From: Leishmania martiniquensis
Lineage: Eukaryota > Euglenozoa > Kinetoplastea > Trypanosomatida > Trypanosomatidae
Direction of reading: 5' to 3'
NCBI RefSeq assembly: GCF_017916325.1
Contig: NC_090151.1
Location: 253,001-317,000 of the forward strand
Length of the DNA: 64,000 nt
Shown here: in pieces, positions 1-10,170 of the stretch
Position numbering within the stretch: the stretch's first letter is position 1
Layout: the number at the start of each line of letters is the position of its first letter
Translations under genes and position numbers: made by a program
The notes under the pieces: generated by a model
Databases searched by the model: none
Told to the model about the DNA's origin: nothing
Seen by the model: the letters and a program-made list of their open reading frames with translations, nothing else

Positions 1-1153
1 AACGGGGAGGAAGTTCAGTCGGTGGGCGGTCACGCACGCAGAGACTCACACAGCCACTGAGAGAGGTGAAGAGAAGACAAATTGGTGACCCGGAAAGGGG
101 GGTGGAGAGGTAAGGTCAGGTGAGGAGGGGGAAGGCGCTGTGCCTCTGCCACCTCCGCCAACGTCAGCTCTTCTCTTTTTTCTTCTCACGCGAGGCAGAG
201 GTGGGTTTCAGGTGAAGCAAGCGTCAACGCGCTTATCTATATTTATGTGTGTATGTGTGTGCGCGCGCACGCGTGTCTGTCGTTCAAAAAATGATGTCCC
301 CGCGTACGTGGATGAAGCCAATCGAATATCCGTCAGCATCACACCAACCCTGTCGAGGGATGCGAAGAGGCAAGGCGAACGCCGCGACTGCGCCCCTCCC
401 TCTCGGTCGGAGAGCGGCAGGGAGGGGAAGGGGGGTGAGTAGAGAGCCGCGTCGCGGGCGAGAAGGGGGCCGAGACTGTGCCGCAAGCACGTGCGACAGT
501 GAGCAGGTGGGGGGAAGGAAGAACGGAAGCCGACATCGCGGTAGAGAGTCCAGAGTGCGACGACATGACGTTAGCAGGTGACCCGATGTAAAGCGGGGGA
601 ACAGAGATGCTAGAAGTGAGGCCGGTGTGGAGCACCGGCCTCAACTCCGGGCCTGCTCAAGCACGCTCATGCCCGCAGTGCTCTTCGGCGTACAAGCACG
701 TGAGCGTGGCGAGCCCCTTCTGCGTCCCACCTCTCATAGGCATGCATGGGAGCAGCATCCAAGTTGCTCTCTGTGCTCCATAGAATCCTGAGATACGCCT
801 TGTGTGTGATGTCCCTACACAGCCACGTGCGAGAGCACGCCGCTGCGCTCTCTCCCCCCTCAGACTCGTCCACCCCCTCTCTGGAGGTGCTCGACGGACT
901 TAGCGAAAGAGAACGTGAGGATAGCGGGAGCCCTCTTTTCTTTTTTCTTTTTCGCAGCGAAGCCGCAGATTTACGCGCATCGTATCGCGATGCAGGGGTT
1001 CCAACACCCCCTCCACCCACCCCTGGCGCTGCGCTGAGTAGAGCGAGCACCCGCCCTGATTATATATACGCAAAGAAACCGCACCAGCCCCACCCCCACG
1101 TCTGTGTACCCCAGACGTAAGGGTCGCCCTCGAGCTGCGAAACTGCCGCGCAC
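1..1153. other. Intergenic/3' UTR region downstream of the EEP-fold gene
   Basis: This stretch follows the stop of the leftmost gene in transcription direction and should hold its 3' UTR plus spacer. It contains a TG/CG alternating microsatellite near 245-270, GA-rich plus-strand tracts around 400-470, and mixed-complexity sequence from 560 to 1150. Short open frames occur on both strands but show no domain and overlap each other, so none is called. Confidence 0.6.
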
Positions 1154-3370
1154 TCACGCCAGTAGGGTGAGCAGCGGGTACTGGTCTGACACGGAGCAGC
1201 GCACGCGAGAGCTGACCCGTGCCTGTCGGGGCGGAAAGGACAACGCCTCCTCAGCGCGTGTTATCGGGGGCGCGTCAGCTACTGCAGATCCAGGCTCTTC
1301 TGCCTCACCCTCAGGATCGCCGCTGGCAGTTTCGGCAGTTGCCGAGAGTGCCGACGTTGCGGGCCTACGCTTGGTGTTCTGCAGATTGAGATACCGCGCA
1401 TGCCAAGCCTGCTCAGACGCCGACAGGTCGACCTCCACGGTGGGCCGCAGTACCACCACGCGGCAGTAGCGATATTGCCGCAGAAAAGGGTGGGCGGAAA
1501 GGTGCCCGCTTCGCGAAGGTGGGCCACGGCGCACCCAGCCCCGCAGAAGGCAGCGCTGAAACCGCCCAGCTACCTCTGGCATGCCCACGGTAATGTCATC
1601 CGACGCGCAAACGTCATCGTCGGCGCCCTCTGTCGTTCCATGGGCCCCCGCCGCTGAAGCCGCCGTGCCATCGTGCCGATCCCCAGCGTGTTCGACAAGC
1701 GTGGCCGCGCGCACTGAAGAGGAGCGTACTCGCCACGAGCCCGTCGTACCGTCCCGAGAGGCGGTGAGAGGGATCGGTGTGCCGACTGGGGCGTCCGCGG
1801 CTACGGCAACAACGGTGGTGGCTATCGCCTCCATGGCCTGACTCTCCGTCGTCTCTGAGGCAGCCGCCTTCTCCAGAGCACCGTCAGCCGTTGAAGGCTG
1901 AGTTGGAGGCGTCGATTGCGGCCTGCTGCTCGCCGCCTTGGACCTCACCACGCGCGCGAGCCTCTCCGACACCCCGGGCGACACCACATTTCGAGAGGGC
2001 TGGAAATAGAAATAGTTTGTCGTCCGATCAATACGGTGCCGCGCGCACGTGTTCGTCGTCCGCTCTTGCAGCGCCGGCGACCCTGCCCGCACCCACGTGT
2101 CCTCGAAGCCAGGGACGTGCTCGCGAGCACCGGTGAAAAGGTTGCCGACCACCACGTCAGGCCGCACATGATGATACACCCAGTCGAGCGCCATCGCACG
2201 GTGTGCGTCCAGCTGGCCCGGAGGCCGTCCGTACCGCTTGGCGGCAGGCAAAGAAGACGGCTGCTGAGCTTGGAGCGTGAAAGGGCTGCCCTCCGCACTG
2301 ATCGCGGCGTCGGCGAGCAGTCCCTCCGCGTTGGTCCCGAGACTCTTGCCACGGTACGAGAGGTCCAGGGTAGTAAGCACGCAGCGGTGACACACCGAGC
2401 CAGCCTCGCTGCCCCGCTTCGTCCCGGGGCTGGTTACATCGCAGGGTTCAGACGAGGCGGTGTCCGATGCTGAGGCGGCACTGGCTGAAGATTGTGGAGA
2501 TGGCGCGGCACAGGTGCGGCTGGACAGCTCAACTGTGAGGCCGCCACCCATGCCGGGGAGCAGCTTAGCATCCCAAGCAGAGCCCTCCTTGATGAACAGC
2601 TGCACCTCGCCACAACGGCCGTTGCGAGCACGGCCAACAAGACGGTAGCGGCACGAGAGCGAGGAGGCAGCTGTTGCCCTCGGAGAGCCTGCAGCAGGCG
2701 CAGAAGCGTCCGTGCTCTGCTGCCGCTGCTCATGACAGCCAGTAGTCACTGGTGCCTCGGTGGCTTGAGGCGCTACAGACGCAGGTAGCGATGACGACGT
2801 CGGCAAAGCGCTGCTTGAGAGCCGGTTCTGAAGCTCACGCGCTAACTCAGCGCAGTGGATGCGGAGGCGCCCTTCCGCTGCCGTTGTGAGCAATTTTGGT
2901 GCGGTACCCTCGTGGGGAGTGGCCGTGAGCGCCGCCGCCAACTGCGGGGTGGAGTCTTGCAGAGCGACTACGTCTGACCCGGCGTTTCGGATGGTCTCGC
3001 ACAGGAGTGGGAGGCGCTCCGCCATGGAGAGGCGACGCCGGCAGCCGCGATGGGTATGACAGGAGCCATCCACGGCCCACGACAACAGAGACAGTGGCGG
3101 TGGGCGTGCAATGTGTGATGGCCGTGACGTAGTCAGTGGCGGCGACTCCAACGAGGGCGCCGCGCCAGATGATGGTGGCGGTGGAGGCGGCGCATCCGAC
3201 AAGGCTGCCGTCGATGCGTGGCGGCACGCAACCACCGCTGTACTCAGGCTACAACTCGGGAAGGAAGCACAGGTACGCCTGAAGGAAGCAAGGAGACCAT
3301 GCGCCCAACAGACTCCATGACGGCGCGTGCGGTGCGCTAGTCGATCACCGCGAATTTGCCGTCTAAGCAT
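1154..3370 (-). CDS. Endonuclease/exonuclease/phosphatase (EEP)-fold protein, probably catalytically degenerate
   Basis: The 738-residue product starts at the ATG at 3370, which follows a polypyrimidine tract and AG near 3435. The frame stays open further upstream but would begin before that acceptor. Residues 1-60 are rich in Arg, Ser and Ala and could be a mitochondrial presequence. The EEP pattern is recognisable in order: an Arg/Leu-rich helix leading to VVALQDS (Asp139 where the family has the metal-binding Glu of LQE), a strand/loop VVVGNLF (Gly409-Phe412) in the place of GDxN, DTWVRAG and RID (446-448) matching the substrate-site segment, and a C-terminal SDQ (728-730) where the catalytic SDH is expected. 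Long Ala/Ser/Pro inserts separate these blocks. The fold call comes from motif order only. Active relatives cut phosphodiester bonds in nucleic acids or lipids; here each signature residue looks replaced, so a non-catalytic role is inferred. Confidence 0.6.
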   Translation of the reverse strand: MLRRQIRGDRLAHRTRRHGVCWAHGLLASFRRTCASFPSCSLSTAVVACRHASTAALSDAPPPPPPSSGAAPSLESPPLTTSRPSHIARPPPLSLLSWAVDGSCHTHRGCRRRLSMAERLPLLCETIRNAGSDVVALQDSTPQLAAALTATPHEGTAPKLLTTAAEGRLRIHCAELARELQNRLSSSALPTSSSLPASVAPQATEAPVTTGCHEQRQQSTDASAPAAGSPRATAASSLSCRYRLVGRARNGRCGEVQLFIKEGSAWDAKLLPGMGGGLTVELSSRTCAAPSPQSSASAASASDTASSEPCDVTSPGTKRGSEAGSVCHRCVLTTLDLSYRGKSLGTNAEGLLADAAISAEGSPFTLQAQQPSSLPAAKRYGRPPGQLDAHRAMALDWVYHHVRPDVVVGNLFTGAREHVPGFEDTWVRAGSPALQERTTNTCARHRIDRTTNYFYFQPSRNVVSPGVSERLARVVRSKAASSRPQSTPPTQPSTADGALEKAAASETTESQAMEAIATTVVAVAADAPVGTPIPLTASRDGTTGSWRVRSSSVRAATLVEHAGDRHDGTAASAAGAHGTTEGADDDVCASDDITVGMPEVAGRFQRCLLRGWVRRGPPSRSGHLSAHPFLRQYRYCRVVVLRPTVEVDLSASEQAWHARYLNLQNTKRRPATSALSATAETASGDPEGEAEEPGSAVADAPPITRAEEALSFPPRQARVSSRVRCSVSDQYPLLTLLA

Positions 3371-4270
3371 GATGGGTGCGTGTTTGGTGCTCTGCGTTGT
3401 GTGCAGGCATGTGCTTGGGAGTGTCCTTGCGAGCCTGCAGCGATATGGCATCCGCGGTGGAAGAGGAAAGGGATGCGGAGACAGCACCTAACGATGCGGA
3501 TGCGATGGTCTCCATCGTGCACACGCGCGGCATACACACACCGGCGCGTGCGATGCGTAAGGAGGGATAGAAGTGGAAATAAAAAAAAAGAAATATGAGA
3601 TACCAGCAGAGCCGGCGTAGGTGTTGCTGGGTAGCACAGAGAAGCAGCCGCATAGAGACAAGAAACGTGAGGAGGCGGATAGAGGAAGGAGCGAGAAGCG
3701 CAATGGTGTCGCGGATGCTGCGCACCATGCGTCTCTGTGCCCGGCCACCGTCAGCGCAGGCGCCGGCGTCACCGGAGCCCTCCTCCCCACCCACCCCCCA
3801 CACACACACCTTTGGAGAAGCAAAACAAGCAGCGCACCTCTCCTCCTGCTCATGGGAAAGGCACTGCCCCCCCTGCGCCACGCTCCTCTCAGAAGAGACG
3901 GACATTCGTCCACTCCTTCACTCACACACACAAACACATACACACACACACGGCACGCATGAGTGAGGAGAGGAGACTGGCAAGGCACAAGAGAGGCCCT
4001 TCGTCACGTGTTTAAATATTTTCTCGTTCATGGGAAGAGGAAGCCGATTGGCACTCAGCGTGGGTTTGTGTGTGTAGGCGTGTAGTGAGGGGGGTGCGAA
4101 GGCATCCCTCGCAGCCGTCCTCGCAGAGCACCTCTCAAAGTTTGGCAGAGCAGTCCAACACACCCGTCAACGCCGTGAGTAGGCGCAGGCATGGAGAACG
4201 ACGCGCATGCACATGGCGCCTCGTTATGAAGGAGGCACACACCCGCCTCCCCGCACCAGGCAGCGGTGGT
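3371..4270. other. Intergenic spacer between EEP-fold and HAD-like genes
   Basis: It holds the leader of the EEP-fold gene (polypyrimidine tract on the transcript at about 3458-3478), then the 3' UTR of the HAD-like gene. CA-rich repeats lie near 3800-3815 and 3920-3955. No coding signal is seen. Confidence 0.6.
3435..3478 (-). promoter_or_regulatory. Predicted trans-splice acceptor for the EEP-fold gene
   Basis: On the minus strand a pyrimidine tract (about 3478-3458) is followed by CTGCAG with its AG at 3436-3435. The ATG at 3370 is about 65 nt downstream. This argues against a start at 3487. Confidence 0.4.
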
Positions 4271-6085
4271 CTACTCCTTGGTGCATGCACTGCTGCGTTG
4301 CGGCGTCTGCCGACGCTGAAGCAGCTCCTCCTCCATTCGATGCCGCGCGCGAGTCGCGCAGGCGGCCACGCGATCAGCAGTGAACCAGTTAGCCACCCCT
4401 GCAGGGCCTGCATATGTGGTCGGTGAGAGTGCCGCGCTCCGCTGCTGCTGTTGCTGCTCACTCGTGCAGCTCAGCAGGAGTTCCTCCAAAAACAGCGCCG
4501 TGCCTTCCTCTTCGCCCCCGACGTGAAACATGTGAAGTGGGCCGTCACTAAAGCAACGCGGCGGCTCCTGCGGCTGCTGGTGCGGCCGCTTGGCCTGCGC
4601 TCTGGTACACTCTGCATGAGCCGAGCCGGCAATCGCCCCTCGTTCGATGTCGGCCAGACGCGCTGCCGCGCCGTCTTTGGGCGAGAGGGATATGAACTGC
4701 ATAGGGGGGAACGCTGTCAGAGGGGCGTCGACAGATTCCGGCATATCGCCGAAAGCCAGCGCTCGCGGGAGCTCAAACAGAAGCTGGTGCCGCTCGTGCT
4801 GTGCCAGCAACCATCTCACGCATGTGCCTTTGTCTACGCCGTGGCAATGTAAGCAGACGCTGTTCGGCTGGCTCTTCACTTCCAGCCCGGCAGACTCGAG
4901 GCGCCGACGGGCCCCCGCGCCTGCGGCCGCGCATCGCGGGCAGCCGTACACGCTCGGCGAAGTTGCCGGGGAGTTGCCAGAGGGTGAGGCGCCCAGCGAT
5001 GGAAACACGTGGTCAAAGAAACGCATGGGAATACCCATCACAACCACCTGCACCACCGCAGCTCCGTCAGCCACTGTGCCGTCTGCTCGCGGCACCGGCT
5101 GCGCATCCACCAGCGCGTCACCGGTGTCCCGGAGAAAGAAGCCGTGCTGGGCGAGGGCAGCGGGACTGAGCACTTTCGACGCCGCAAAGCAGATGTGAGG
5201 CGTCCCCACGTGCGCGCCGGAGGCGTCCCTGCGTGCACTGGGAGCAGCCGCCTGCGCCTCCACCAAGAGTTGCCGCAGGAGGTCCGCAAAGGCGCTGTGA
5301 TACTTGGTGCTCAGGCATGCAGCGAAGAAATCCTTCGCGTGCGCCACATCGTGGCCGCAGACGTACGAGGCATGCTCGAAGAAGCGAACGAGAGCTTGAC
5401 GGCCCTCGTCCATAGCGAGTTCACAAGTCGCCGCGTCCATCGTCGCCAACCTGCGGGTGGCGCTGCTCGCTGCGGTCTGCAAGCCTGCAGCAGCCAGCGC
5501 GGCGCCTTGCTCACGGTACTCGGTCCACTCCTCCAGTCCCACTGCCGCGGGTGGCACCGCTGCCAGAGCCTCGGCCGCCTCTCCTGAATGCAGCTCCTTA
5601 CCCTCATCTAATCGCGAGGGGTGGGGAGCGGAGGGCAAGCGCCATCGAGGGTGCAGTCGATCCATGTCGGACCACACAGCCTCCCACGGGCGGCTGCGGA
5701 AAAGCGCTGCCCCACTGAAGCCGCAGAGACACAGCGTCCCCGGCGTTTCGGCAACGCCCGTGGAGGGAGAGGGTCCGAGAAGCGCACCATTACCCTGAGC
5801 CGCAGTTGCACCGCCTGCGGCAGCAGCCCTCAACCGAAAAAGCGATGGCGCTAGATCTGAATACAGCTGTGACCACATGCGCTTGCCGGCCGTGGACACG
5901 ACGCAGAGAGAACCGCCGCGCTCCAGAAAGCAACGAAGCCACGGCAGGCAGCTATTGTAGCGAGCGCCGCACTCCAGTCCAGACTGCATGCAGTGCGAGA
6001 GAGACAAGTACTTGCCGTGCGCTCGGGTGGGCGTGGGGGTCAGGGTGCCGTCCATGTCGGCCACAATCCAGTGGCCGCGGAACAT
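4271..6085 (-). CDS. HAD-superfamily hydrolase-like protein (sugar-phosphatase type) with CxxC pairs
   Basis: The 604-residue protein opens with a HAD motif I close to its start: ADMDGTLTP, with nucleophile Asp10 and acid/base Asp12. Motif II is a Ser/Thr in CVVSTAGKRMW (Ser64-Thr65), motif III is Lys419 in VDKGTCVRWLL, and motif IV is GDMPESVD (Asp447, Asp453). Spacing between motifs II and III is long, consistent with a large C2-type cap as in sucrose-phosphate or mannosyl-phosphoglycerate phosphatases, plus Ala-rich inserts. Two CxxC pairs (Cys382/385 and Cys411/414) sit just before motif III and could bind zinc. The ATG at 6085 is used because the longer frame to 6127 opens with TTG. All four HAD motifs are intact, so phosphatase activity is plausible; the substrate is unknown. 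Low-complexity Gln and Ala stretches lie near the C-terminus. Confidence 0.7.
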   Translation of the reverse strand: MFRGHWIVADMDGTLTPTPTRAHGKYLSLSHCMQSGLECGARYNSCLPWLRCFLERGGSLCVVSTAGKRMWSQLYSDLAPSLFRLRAAAAGGATAAQGNGALLGPSPSTGVAETPGTLCLCGFSGAALFRSRPWEAVWSDMDRLHPRWRLPSAPHPSRLDEGKELHSGEAAEALAAVPPAAVGLEEWTEYREQGAALAAAGLQTAASSATRRLATMDAATCELAMDEGRQALVRFFEHASYVCGHDVAHAKDFFAACLSTKYHSAFADLLRQLLVEAQAAAPSARRDASGAHVGTPHICFAASKVLSPAALAQHGFFLRDTGDALVDAQPVPRADGTVADGAAVVQVVVMGIPMRFFDHVFPSLGASPSGNSPATSPSVYGCPRCAAAGAGARRRLESAGLEVKSQPNSVCLHCHGVDKGTCVRWLLAQHERHQLLFELPRALAFGDMPESVDAPLTAFPPMQFISLSPKDGAAARLADIERGAIAGSAHAECTRAQAKRPHQQPQEPPRCFSDGPLHMFHVGGEEEGTALFLEELLLSCTSEQQQQQRSAALSPTTYAGPAGVANWFTADRVAACATRARHRMEEELLQRRQTPQRSSACTKE

Positions 6086-9064
6086 GATGGGCGATTTGGC
6101 GGCAATGGAGGCCCTGGGAAGTGGCAAGGGCAGCCTGCCGCGCGTATGTGCGCGTCCGTTCTCTGCCCTTTACGTGTCACCCCGCTCCCCCCCACCTCCT
6201 TCCCCCTCACCGAGGCTCTCCAAAGAGTGGGCGTGGGGTATAGCCACGGCGCCAATAGATTTGTGGCCGGCCAACAAAGACCCGCGCGAGGGGGAAAAGA
6301 AAAGGCGAGAAGGCGGAACGATGGGTTCGAAGACGATGCCGAGCCCTGCCAGGCTCGCCTGTCCGTGTAGGGAGATGGGGAGGTATAAGAGAGACTGTCA
6401 CGTGTTCGCGCCTCTCTCCACATGTATGTGCGCGGCGCACATGTCACGCAATGACGGACCGGGTGACTGCAGTCTAGCCGCTGCCTTCCCTCCCGTCCCC
6501 TTCCCACGTAATATATATGTGCGTGTTAGTGTGTGAGACGCACTGGCGAGGTGGTATAGTGCACACCTAAAGGAGAGGGAGAACGACAAGGGCAACACGC
6601 AATGGCGGTATCGAGAGTGAAAGCAAGGCAAAGACGCCGTGTGTGCAGTGCGGATGAGTGGAGGAAGGAGAGACGGAAGGGAGGGGCAGACGTGGCGCTC
6701 ACCGTCGGAGGAAAGATAGCATGATCTACGGTATTGCTCGGCAGATACTGCGCGCGCGTCGCTGTAAGGCTGCGGCCCCGAGAGAGGGAGAGAGCTGAAA
6801 GCGATGCACCAGGGCCCCTTTGCATCGCGCTCGTATCACCTTGCTCTGAAGTTCCCTGCATGTGGCTCTCTCTTTCGCGCGCGCGTGCGCGCGCTGAACC
6901 CGCAGTTCGTGCATGCGCGTGCGGGTGCTGACACGCTGGCATCAGCGCATCTCCGCCCTTCTGTCAGCACACCCTCTTCATCGTCTTTCGCATCTTTTTT
7001 ATCTCTTGCTGCCAATGCTGCACTTTGATGCCCCAATACGCTGCGCTCATCGCACACACACAAGCCGCACTCGCACCTCCCTCAAGCTCGCAGCTCTGTC
7101 TCCACACCCGCGCGCTTGCCCCTCATGCGCCACCACCACCCCTCCTCCCACCCACTCAGCGTGACGTGAGAAGGGGGCAGCTGCCGAACGGCACACCCCA
7201 CCCGTCATTCATCGAGCTCGACGCAGGAACCGGAGAGGGAGTGAAGAGGTGGAGAGTGGGGAGAGAGGGGGAGGGAGGGCGGACAAGTGCGAAAGAGTCC
7301 GTGAGTCTTCAACGGTGGGGAAGGAGGATGGAGAGCACAGGGGGGAGGGAAGAAGAGAAGGGGTAATGGCGAGGGAGGGGGGTGGGGCCTTCACTGCCCG
7401 GCCCTTACACCCCCCACATAGGGAAGTGCAGGGGGGGGCACCGCGCAGACACAGAAGCCGACACACACACACAAACAAAGAGAGACGGCCATTCATACAA
7501 TAAGAACCGCAAAGGAGGGGCAGAGAGCAGCGTGTGCGCGGTCAGCGGCACTGCTTTCACCTGCGCACTCGTCATACATGAAGTGATCACGCACACACAC
7601 ACGCACACCTCTCGGTGTCCGCAGGGGGGGGTTGGAGAGTGGCAGAAGATGAGAGAGGAGAGGAAGGAGGGAGAGACTTCACTGAGCGCAACGAGCCGGA
7701 AAACGAAAAAAAAACATTTGGAAACAGACGCACGAACACGCGCGCACGGACGGAAAGGCGATGCCACAGCAGTCGCCCAGCTCTGCTCGCGGAAGCACCA
7801 GCCCTCGCAGAAGCGCCGTTGTTCGCTTGCTACGAGCGCGCCCACTCCCTGCCACGCGGCGCACACGTCAGCTCCGCTCCACCCTGCTCGGCCTGCCACT
7901 GAGCCATCGCGTCGTGCCAGGCGGCGCTGGACATGCACCACAGCAACGCGCCGCCTCAGCCCATCGGGCGACGGCCCAAGGCCTTGAAAACTAGACACGC
8001 CCGCCTCGCGGGGCGCCTCAGAGCCGCTCCCGCCGTGCTGGCCGCCGCCTGGTGCATCCCTCTCAGGGGTGGCGCAGGCTCCTCGCACCAGTGGGCGGAG
8101 TGGGTGCCGCGCAAGCTGCTCCCGGGCCCCGCTGAGACGTCGCCCAGCATATGGGCAGCACAAGCATGCCAATCGTCGCAGGTTGCTCCAGCGCAGCGCC
8201 CCCCCTCCCCTCTTCCCTAGCCCCCGGCATGAGTCGCGACGAATCACTCTGACTTCGCTATCTTGTAGGCACCTGGCCCTGACACCAGCCAAAAGGATTC
8301 GGCACGGGGCAGGGACTAGGGGAGGGGGGAAAAGGGGCTGCCTGGCCTTCTTCGCACAGAGTGAGGTCCTCGTGCCGTGTGATGCCAAACCCCGTGTGGA
8401 GTAAGCGTGTGTGTGTGTGTGGCACAAACTTGCATACACCACCTTCCCCTTTCCCAGTCGTGGGGGAGGGGCGAATGCATCTTCATGAAGAAGGAAGCGA
8501 GGCCAAGTCACAGCAGCCCGCCATCTAAAGAGCGGCGCATCCCCACACGCACACACACACATACGCTTTCCTTAGTGTAGATGCGTGTCGTTGCTTGAGG
8601 GGTTGCTCACGTGAGCGGAATGATCGTCGCATGTGTATGTGGCTTCATGTCTGGGGCGCTAGGTGTATTTGTGGCTGTATCCGTCATCTGGCCGGGCGGG
8701 TCGGTGCGTCAGCGACTCCCCACTGTGTGCCTTCAGACGTGTTTTCTGCAGCGCAAGCATCTGTCTGCCACCCTGCACGGTGTAGGCGTGGGCGTCGTGG
8801 CGACCTATCCTGCGAGGTGTAGGAGTACGAGCGGGTGACGTTGCAACGCCGCCTGTCGGGTGGGGAAAAGGGGAAGGAAAACGTATGGGGCATCAGAAGC
8901 AGAGAGGCGCTCGGCGACGCTGGGGAAGAGATAATAATAATAAAAAGACTGCTGCAAGCCACGTCTACTTGGCCGACTAAAAGATCTGTATCCCTCTGCG
9001 ACCGCGCCTCTCCTCAACTGGAGCAAGCAAATCCCTGCATCTTTTGTTGTTGTTTTCTGCGCTC
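6086..9064. other. Intergenic region between HAD-like gene and transaldolase, containing a dispersed repeat
   Basis: Apart from the repeat at 7833-8382, this holds TA-rich (6512-6521), TG/CA and homopurine tracts on the plus strand (7230-7380 is almost purely purine), and a G run near 7430. These suit the transaldolase 3' UTR and the HAD gene leader. A polypyrimidine stretch on the transcript at about 6281-6310, with an AG near 6218, is a possible but distant acceptor for the HAD gene. No credible gene is seen. Confidence 0.55.
7833..8382 (-). repeat. Dispersed repeat, copy A (SIDER-like candidate)
   Basis: This roughly 550-bp segment recurs at 51531-52070. Positions 7833-8181 align without gaps to 51531-51879 with two mismatches. 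Positions 8225-8382 match 51916-52070 with a few changes and small indels. Only 8182-8224 differs entirely. Size, dispersal and position in the presumed 3' UTR of transaldolase fit the SIDER class of degenerate Leishmania retroposons, which act in mRNA decay. I see no poly-A tail or coding remnant, and the near identity is unusual for that class, so the SIDER label is tentative and orientation is assumed from the gene strand. Confidence 0.65.
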
Positions 9065-10060
9065 CTACAGCTTCTCACGAATGGCGCTCGACAGCTTCAT
9101 CGTGTCCGCGTGGAAGTTGCGGATGCCCTCGGCAAGCTTCTCAACGGCCATCGGGTCCTGGTTGTGCATGAAGAGGAACTCTGCCTGCGAAAGCTCCGCC
9201 ATCTTCTCCACCTTTAGCATGATTCTGGTGGGGTCGAGCTTGCGGGCGACCTCGCCATCACTGGCTGCCAGCTTCGTCAGCAGCGTTGGGGAAATGGTCA
9301 GCTTGTCGCAGCCGGCTAGCTCCAAGATCTCGTCGGTGTTGCGGAAAGAGGCGCCCATGACGATAGTTTTGTATCCATGCTGCTTGTAATAGTTGTATAT
9401 CTTTGTCACAGAGACTACGCCGGGGTCAGCCGCGCCGATTAAGCTGTCCGCCGTGGACGGCGCCGCCTTCTTGTGCCAGTCGAGTATGCGGCCAACGAAA
9501 GGAGAGATGAGAGAGACGTTTGCCTGAGCGCACGCCACCGCCTGGGCAAAGGAGAAGAGCAGCGTCAGATTGCAGCAGATGCCCTCTTTCTCCAGCGTAC
9601 GAGCGGCCTGAATGCCCTCCCAGGTGGCGGCCAGCTTGATGTAGATGCGATCGCGATGGACGCCGGCCTCTTCGTACATGTGGACAAGGAGACGCGCCTT
9701 CTCGATCATCTTTACCGCGTCGAAGGACAGCCTCGCGTCCACCTCCGTACTCACACGGCCCGGCACGACCTTCAGTATCTCGAGGCCGAAGCTGACGGTC
9801 AACTTATCGAGGGCGAGCGCCACCACGTTCTCGTCCTCGCAGTCGCTCGTGTAGTGGTCTCTGTGCTTGCAGGCGTTAGCCTTGGCGTAAGCGATGGCGT
9901 CCGCCACGAGGTGCGCGTGTTCAGGCATCTGCGAGCCGGCCAGCACGAGTGACGGGTTCGTTGTCGCATCCTCTGGCTGAAATTGTTTCAACAGAGTGAA
10001 GTCGGCGGTATCCGCGACGACAGTCGTCATCTTGCGGAGTTGCTCGAGTTGGTTAGGCAT
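9065..10060 (-). CDS. TAL: Transaldolase
   Basis: The 331-residue protein is a complete class-I transaldolase of the non-oxidative pentose phosphate pathway. It moves a dihydroxyacetone unit from sedoheptulose-7-phosphate to glyceraldehyde-3-phosphate, giving erythrose-4-phosphate and fructose-6-phosphate. The Schiff-base Lys142 lies in [12 protein letters not shown], and Asp17 (VVADTAD), Glu106 (RVSTEVDAR), Thr166 (NLTLLFS) and Ser186 (ISPFVGR) match the known active-site set. The family segment TTNPSLVL is present. Length is normal for the E. coli TalB/eukaryotic subgroup. The tail REKL resembles but does not meet the usual glycosomal PTS1 rule, so cytosolic location is the default. The ATG at 10060 follows a tract and AG near 10125. 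Confidence 0.97.
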   Translation of the reverse strand: MPNQLEQLRKMTTVVADTADFTLLKQFQPEDATTNPSLVLAGSQMPEHAHLVADAIAYAKANACKHRDHYTSDCEDENVVALALDKLTVSFGLEILKVVPGRVSTEVDARLSFDAVKMIEKARLLVHMYEEAGVHRDRIYIKLAATWEGIQAARTLEKEGICCNLTLLFSFAQAVACAQANVSLISPFVGRILDWHKKAAPSTADSLIGAADPGVVSVTKIYNYYKQHGYKTIVMGASFRNTDEILELAGCDKLTISPTLLTKLAASDGEVARKLDPTRIMLKVEKMAELSQAEFLFMHNQDPMAVEKLAEGIRNFHADTMKLSSAIREKL

Positions 10061-10124
10061 GGTGCCTTGTCTGTGAATGTTCGCTGCACTTACCGCTACT
10101 GCACTGGTGACCTACGTGCCTTCT

Positions 10125-10170
10125 CTTTGATGTGGCGCGAGGTAGTGTAAGGCAAGAGGGAGGGGGGTGC
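10125..10170 (-). promoter_or_regulatory. Predicted trans-splice acceptor for transaldolase
   Basis: A C/T-rich tract on the minus strand (about 10170-10140) is followed by the first AG at 10126-10125. This would give a leader of about 65 nt before the ATG at 10060. Confidence 0.4.

Noticed and set aside
3371..3487. N-terminal extension of the EEP-fold gene
   Set aside because: It lies largely upstream of the predicted AG at 3435 and its composition is unlike the rest of the protein.
7405..8562. Minus-strand open frame of 385 codons spanning repeat copy A
   Set aside because: It covers microsatellites and the divergent repeat core, begins and ends in low-complexity sequence, and only the roughly 110 codons inside the repeat are shared with copy B. 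The shared part is explained by nucleotide identity.
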